DNA from: Pelomonas sp. BJYL3
Lineage (GTDB): Bacteria; Pseudomonadota; Gammaproteobacteria; Burkholderiales; Burkholderiaceae_C
Reading direction: 5' to 3'
Assembly: GCF_027257975.1 (NCBI RefSeq)
Contig: NZ_JANZKX010000003.1
Coordinates: 310,001 to 374,000 of the forward strand
Length of the DNA: 64,000 bases
Shown: piece by piece, positions 60,794 through 64,000 of the stretch
How positions within the stretch are numbered: position 1 is the stretch's first letter
Layout of the letters: each line of letters opens with the position of its first letter
Translations under genes and position numbers: made by a program
Notes under the pieces: generated by a model
Database searches by the model: none
The model's input: the letters and a program-made list of their open reading frames with translations, nothing else
Told to the model about the DNA's origin: nothing

Positions 60794-63447
60794 CTCCGCT
60801 GCATGCCAGCCTTGAGAAGGTTGGACAGCATGTCGAGCGATTCAGCCAGGTGAGCGCGCGTCTCGACCGACTGCCCGCCACGCGCCACCGCCGCACGCAA
60901 GTCGGACTGCAGCTGGTTCGCATGCAGGCGCAGCAGCGCGTAGGCATCGGCCATCACGCCCGGGGCGCCTCCCTTGACCAGCACGGCCTGCAGGCGGCGC
61001 AGGTGTTCACGCTGCAGATTGCGGCGCAGGCGGTCGATCTCGCCCCCCGTCCTGAGCTCGCTCCACACGGCCGCCTGGGTGCTGGCATAGACCTCGTTCA
61101 GGGAGATCAGGCCCTTGCGGTCCTTGGCCGGCACGAAGCCCGGCAGGTCCATCAGGCGCTGGGCGGTGCCGGCGCTGTAGAGACGATCCAGGGCCACGTT
61201 CTGGATGCGGGCCACGGCGCCGGGGATGTCCACCGGGCCGGCACGCTCCCATTCGTTGTAGTCCACCGTCAGCGTGCTGAGGAACTCGGGCTTGAAGCGG
61301 AAGCTGTCGGCGCTGAACAGGCCCTTGGCCAGGAAGTCCAGGGCCTCGCGCTGGCGGGCGGGCTCGACCGGCTTGAAGGCCGGCTGCATGGAGGCGCCCG
61401 GCAGCTCGCGCTGCATGTACATGCCACCCACGTACTTGCCCACCAGCTCGGAGGCGCGGGCCAGCTGGTTGAAGCCGGCCAGCAGCACGCGGCGCTGGCG
61501 CAGCGGGTCCTCGCCCACCTTGGGCTGACGCTCCTGCACGCGGGCCCACAGCTCCTGCGAGAGCTTCAGACGGCGCTTGTAGTAGGCCAGCGGGTCGGCG
61601 CCCAGATCGAAGCGGTTGGCCAGCGGGTCGATGCCACCGAAGAGGTCGGCGTCGGCATCGTCCGCATAGGCCAGCAGGGGATCGCTGCTGCGGGCGGCGA
61701 TCCTGCCCAGCTCCTGCGCCTCGGCCTCGGCGGCCACGGGCTTGTAGGCGTACTCGATGGCCCAGTAGTCGTAGGCACCCAGGGTGGTGTTGGTCAGCGC
61801 GCCGCTGGGCTCGCCCTTGAGCGAGAGGTTGTAGGCGTTGTAGTCCATCACCGAGCCGGAGATGCCGTGGGCATCGGTCCAGGCCTTGTCAAGCAGCTGG
61901 GCCTGGGTCACGGTGGTGGAGGCCTTGAAGTTGTGCTTCAGGCCCAGCGTGTGACCCACCTCGTGCATGATGGTGTCGCGGATCACGGCATGGACGAAGG
62001 CCTCGGCTTCGGGGCTGTCCGGCTGGATCTCGCCACGGGCCTCAAGCAGGTCCATCGCGAAGTCCATCTCGGTGGCGGCCTCCTGCGCGTAGCGGCAGGC
62101 CTCGGCGTCTTCACCAGGGGCCGCGTGGGCCAGCGGGCGGGTGACATCCTCGACCAGGAAGCGGCGGGAGCCGCGGGCGAAGACATCGCTCATGCCGATG
62201 TCGGCGTCCAGGATCTCGCCGGTGCGCGGGTCTGCGTGGCTGGGGCCGATGGCGAAGCCCACGTCGGCGCCCACGAACCAGCGGATGGAGGCGTGACCGG
62301 CGTCCATATTGTCCCAGTCGGCATCATCCGGCTGCTGCTTGGCGACGATGGCGTTCTTGAAGCCGATCTTCTCGAAGGCCTTGTTCCACTCGAGGATGCC
62401 CTCCTCCACCGCCTTGCGGTACTTGGGCGGGATGTTCTTGTCCAGCCAGTAGGTGATGGGCTGCACCGGCTCGGACAGGGCGGCACTCGCGTCCGCCTTC
62501 TCCAGGCGCCAGCGCTTGATGTGGTGCACGCGGGTGTTGGGCTTGTAGTCCTCGCTGAGGTCGGTGTAGGACTCGGCGAAGTGGCCCAGGCGCGGGTCGG
62601 CCAGGCGGGCCTTCATGGGCTGCTCGGGCAGGGCCTTGAAGCTGTAGACGAAGCTCATGAACAGGCTGCGCGGATCCGGAGTGGCCTGCGGTGCGCTGGG
62701 CATGGGCACGGGGGTCGGCGTCAGCGGCGGCGCGGGGATGCGCGGGGTCGCGAAGTGCATGCGGGCGGTCAGCGTGCTGAGACCGGCCTCGGCACGGGTG
62801 GCCTCGAAAAAGCTGTTGCCGCGGTCCGGAGCGTAGGGCAGGCGGTAGGCGAACTCCAGGCGGGTGGACAGGCCAGGGATGTCGCTCAGCAGCAGGCTGG
62901 CATCCACGAGGAAGGACTTGCGCTCCGCGTGCTCGGCGCTGGCCACCGGCGAGGCCGCCAGCAGGCTGGGCGAGAAGGCCTGCTCCGAAGCCAGGCGGTT
63001 GCCGCCCTCGGCGCGGAACTTGGTGTTCAGGGCCACCAGCTGCAGCTGATTGCCCACGCGGCGCCACTCGGCCAGGTGCGCACGGCCCATCTGGCTGGCG
63101 TACAGGCCGCGCTCGCCCACGGCATTGGCCACGTTGACGGAGAAGAGGAAGGGCTTGTTCAGCTGGGCCTTGGGGATCTCGATCCAGACCTTCTCGTCCT
63201 TGCGCCAGATGGGGAAGAGGCCGTCCTGGCTCTTGGCGTCCTTGATGACGTCGGCGAAGGGCTTGGGCGCGGTCGGGTCGGCCGGCGGCTTGGGCGCGGT
63301 GGCCGGTGCGGAGGCGGCGCTGGCCGGCGCGGCAGGCGCCGTGCCGCCATTGCCTTGTGCAAGCGCCGACTGGCCGGCGAAGGCCAGTGCGGCCAGGGCC
63401 AGCAGGCTCAGCCGGGGAGCCGGCACGCGGGAGTAGTTCTGGGTCAT
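60790..63447 (-). CDS. large secreted zinc metalloprotease (DUF5117-type)
   Basis: The 885-residue protein has a signal peptide (about 1-30) and a zinc site HEVGHTLGLKH (H495, E496, H499, H505), the HExxHxxGxxH signature of metzincins. Surrounding stretches such as RWFVGADVGFAIGPSHADPR and MDYNAYNLSLKGEPS fit a family of large bacterial proteins usually called zinc-dependent metalloprotease (DUF5117/DUF4953). Substrate and location beyond export are unknown; no membrane anchor is seen. The frame is open to a GTG at 63525, but ATG 63447 begins a clean signal peptide and is chosen; ATG 63462 is an alternative. GACAAT at 63526-63531 may be its -10 box. Confidence 0.85.
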   Translation of the reverse strand: MTQNYSRVPAPRLSLLALAALAFAGQSALAQGNGGTAPAAPASAASAPATAPKPPADPTAPKPFADVIKDAKSQDGLFPIWRKDEKVWIEIPKAQLNKPFLFSVNVANAVGERGLYASQMGRAHLAEWRRVGNQLQLVALNTKFRAEGGNRLASEQAFSPSLLAASPVASAEHAERKSFLVDASLLLSDIPGLSTRLEFAYRLPYAPDRGNSFFEATRAEAGLSTLTARMHFATPRIPAPPLTPTPVPMPSAPQATPDPRSLFMSFVYSFKALPEQPMKARLADPRLGHFAESYTDLSEDYKPNTRVHHIKRWRLEKADASAALSEPVQPITYWLDKNIPPKYRKAVEEGILEWNKAFEKIGFKNAIVAKQQPDDADWDNMDAGHASIRWFVGADVGFAIGPSHADPRTGEILDADIGMSDVFARGSRRFLVEDVTRPLAHAAPGEDAEACRYAQEAATEMDFAMDLLEARGEIQPDSPEAEAFVHAVIRDTIMHEVGHTLGLKHNFKASTTVTQAQLLDKAWTDAHGISGSVMDYNAYNLSLKGEPSGALTNTTLGAYDYWAIEYAYKPVAAEAEAQELGRIAARSSDPLLAYADDADADLFGGIDPLANRFDLGADPLAYYKRRLKLSQELWARVQERQPKVGEDPLRQRRVLLAGFNQLARASELVGKYVGGMYMQRELPGASMQPAFKPVEPARQREALDFLAKGLFSADSFRFKPEFLSTLTVDYNEWERAGPVDIPGAVARIQNVALDRLYSAGTAQRLMDLPGFVPAKDRKGLISLNEVYASTQAAVWSELRTGGEIDRLRRNLQREHLRRLQAVLVKGGAPGVMADAYALLRLHANQLQSDLRAAVARGGQSVETRAHLAESLDMLSNLLKAGMQRS

Positions 63448-63655
63448 GGGTTCCGCTTTCATGGGGTGGGCCGGCCCGCGGCGAGGCGCCTGGGCTTCGC
63501 TTGCATGGCCGACGACAAGCCGCACATTGTCGAGAGCGGCCCTGCGGCGTCAATGCAGACCCACCCCACTCGCACCAGCCAAACCGTGCTTCATCGCACA
63601 GCTCGCAGTCGCCCGCGGTGACGCGCAGCCGACAGCCGCCGCCGCGCCCGGGCGC

Positions 63656-63661
63656 TAGACT
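63656..63661 (+). promoter_or_regulatory. -10-like box eight bases before the hydrolase ATG
   Basis: TAGACT lies eight bases before the ATG at 63670, with no Shine-Dalgarno sequence. It is the same hexamer as before trmL, with slightly longer spacing. Confidence 0.35.
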
Positions 63662-63669
63662 GCCTCGCC

Positions 63670-64000
63670 ATGAACGCTCCCCCGCCCCGCAGCACCCATC
63701 TGCTCTATCTGCACGGCTTTCGCTCCTCGCCACGCTCGGCCAAGGCGCAGCGCATGGCGCGCTGGGTGGGCGAGCATCGCCCGGACCTCACCTGGCTGGC
63801 GCCGCAGCTGCCGCCCTCGCCCCGCGAGGCCCTGGCCCTGATCCGCGAGCAGATCCGCGACTGGCCGCGCGGCACCATGGCCGTGATGGGCAGCTCGCTG
63901 GGCGGCTTCTACGCCACCTGGGTGCAGCAGCACACCGGCTGCCGCGCGGTGCTGCTCAACCCGGCCGTCGATCCGGCGCGGGACCTTTCACGCCACATCG
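63670..64000 (+). CDS. YqiA-type alpha/beta hydrolase (3' truncated)
   Basis: The first 110 codons of a gene cut by the window end. It begins with HLLYLHGFRSSPRSAKAQ, the oxyanion-hole HGF motif, and has the nucleophile elbow MGSSLGGFYATWV near residues 76-88, followed by AVLLNPAVDPARDL. This matches the YqiA/UPF0227 esterase family. The remaining acid and histidine of the triad lie outside the window. It is divergent from the metalloprotease gene with a 222-base spacer containing TAGACT eight bases before the ATG. Confidence 0.85.
   Translation, partial: MNAPPPRSTHLLYLHGFRSSPRSAKAQRMARWVGEHRPDLTWLAPQLPPSPREALALIREQIRDWPRGTMAVMGSSLGGFYATWVQQHTGCRAVLLNPAVDPARDLSRHI

Overview
The window is a 64 kb, very GC-rich piece of chromosome with strong G/C third-position bias and almost no spacer DNA. 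Gene content and order point to a betaproteobacterium of the Burkholderiales, probably the Rubrivivax/Roseateles/Leptothrix/Ideonella group. This placement is an inference from synteny. The clues are the yibN-like/grxC/secB/gpsA run, the yqgE-ruvX-pyrR-pyrB-pyrC'-plsC operon, and the rubredoxin-pilGHIJ-chpA cluster next to a ThiD-like gene and hemL. I saw no rRNA, tRNA, CRISPR array, insertion sequence or prophage. Both ends cut genes: a ComF-family protein at the left edge and a YqiA-type hydrolase at the right edge.

Layout. 1-8.9 kb: comF (partial), trmL, a Bug-type solute receptor, gpsA, secB, grxC and a membrane rhodanese; then an apparent porin/mini binding protein/chemoreceptor operon, and gpmA. 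8.9-15.2 kb: a SnoaL-like secreted protein, a two-component pair, hydroxypyruvate isomerase, and an archaeal-type PRPP synthetase homologue paired with a long thymidine/AMP phosphorylase. 15.2-19.8 kb: the pyrimidine operon yqgE-ruvX-pyrR-pyrB-pyrC'-plsC, in which the dihydroorotase-like protein has lost its HxH zinc motif. 19.9-22.4 kb: photolyase and an alpha/beta hydrolase. 22.7-34.8 kb: the Chp/Pil chemosensory operon controlling type IV pili (rubredoxin, PilG, PilH, PilI, PilJ, a 2327-residue ChpA), followed by a diguanylate cyclase. 35.1-42.5 kb: ThiD-like kinase, hemL, a HAD phosphatase, mpl, a polysaccharide deacetylase, a FAD protein and a 55-residue basic protein. 42.7-52.7 kb: mfd, a nucleotidyltransferase-like protein, serB, an unknown anchored protein, a flavin reductase, a PAS-GAF-GGDEF-EAL protein and rraA. 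52.7-64 kb: an S4 protein, an acetolactate-synthase-like enzyme, an MFS exporter with a divergent AraC regulator, nadA, a ComFB-like protein, nadB, a large metzincin-signature metalloprotease and the truncated hydrolase.

Most genes are housekeeping: translation and export, NAD, pyrimidine, haem and cell-wall metabolism, DNA repair. The accessory interest lies in signalling. Two c-di-GMP enzymes, one soluble-side chemoreceptor module and the complete pilus chemosensory core are present, but no CheB/CheR adaptation enzymes are seen beside them.

The least expected signal is in the regulatory DNA. At ten transcription-unit starts a -10-like hexamer (TANNNT or GACAAT) stands exactly six bases before the ATG with no Shine-Dalgarno sequence, which predicts leaderless mRNAs. 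An intergenic repeat of about 83 bp that begins inside the stop codon of the preceding gene occurs twice. No single obviously new multi-gene system was recognised.
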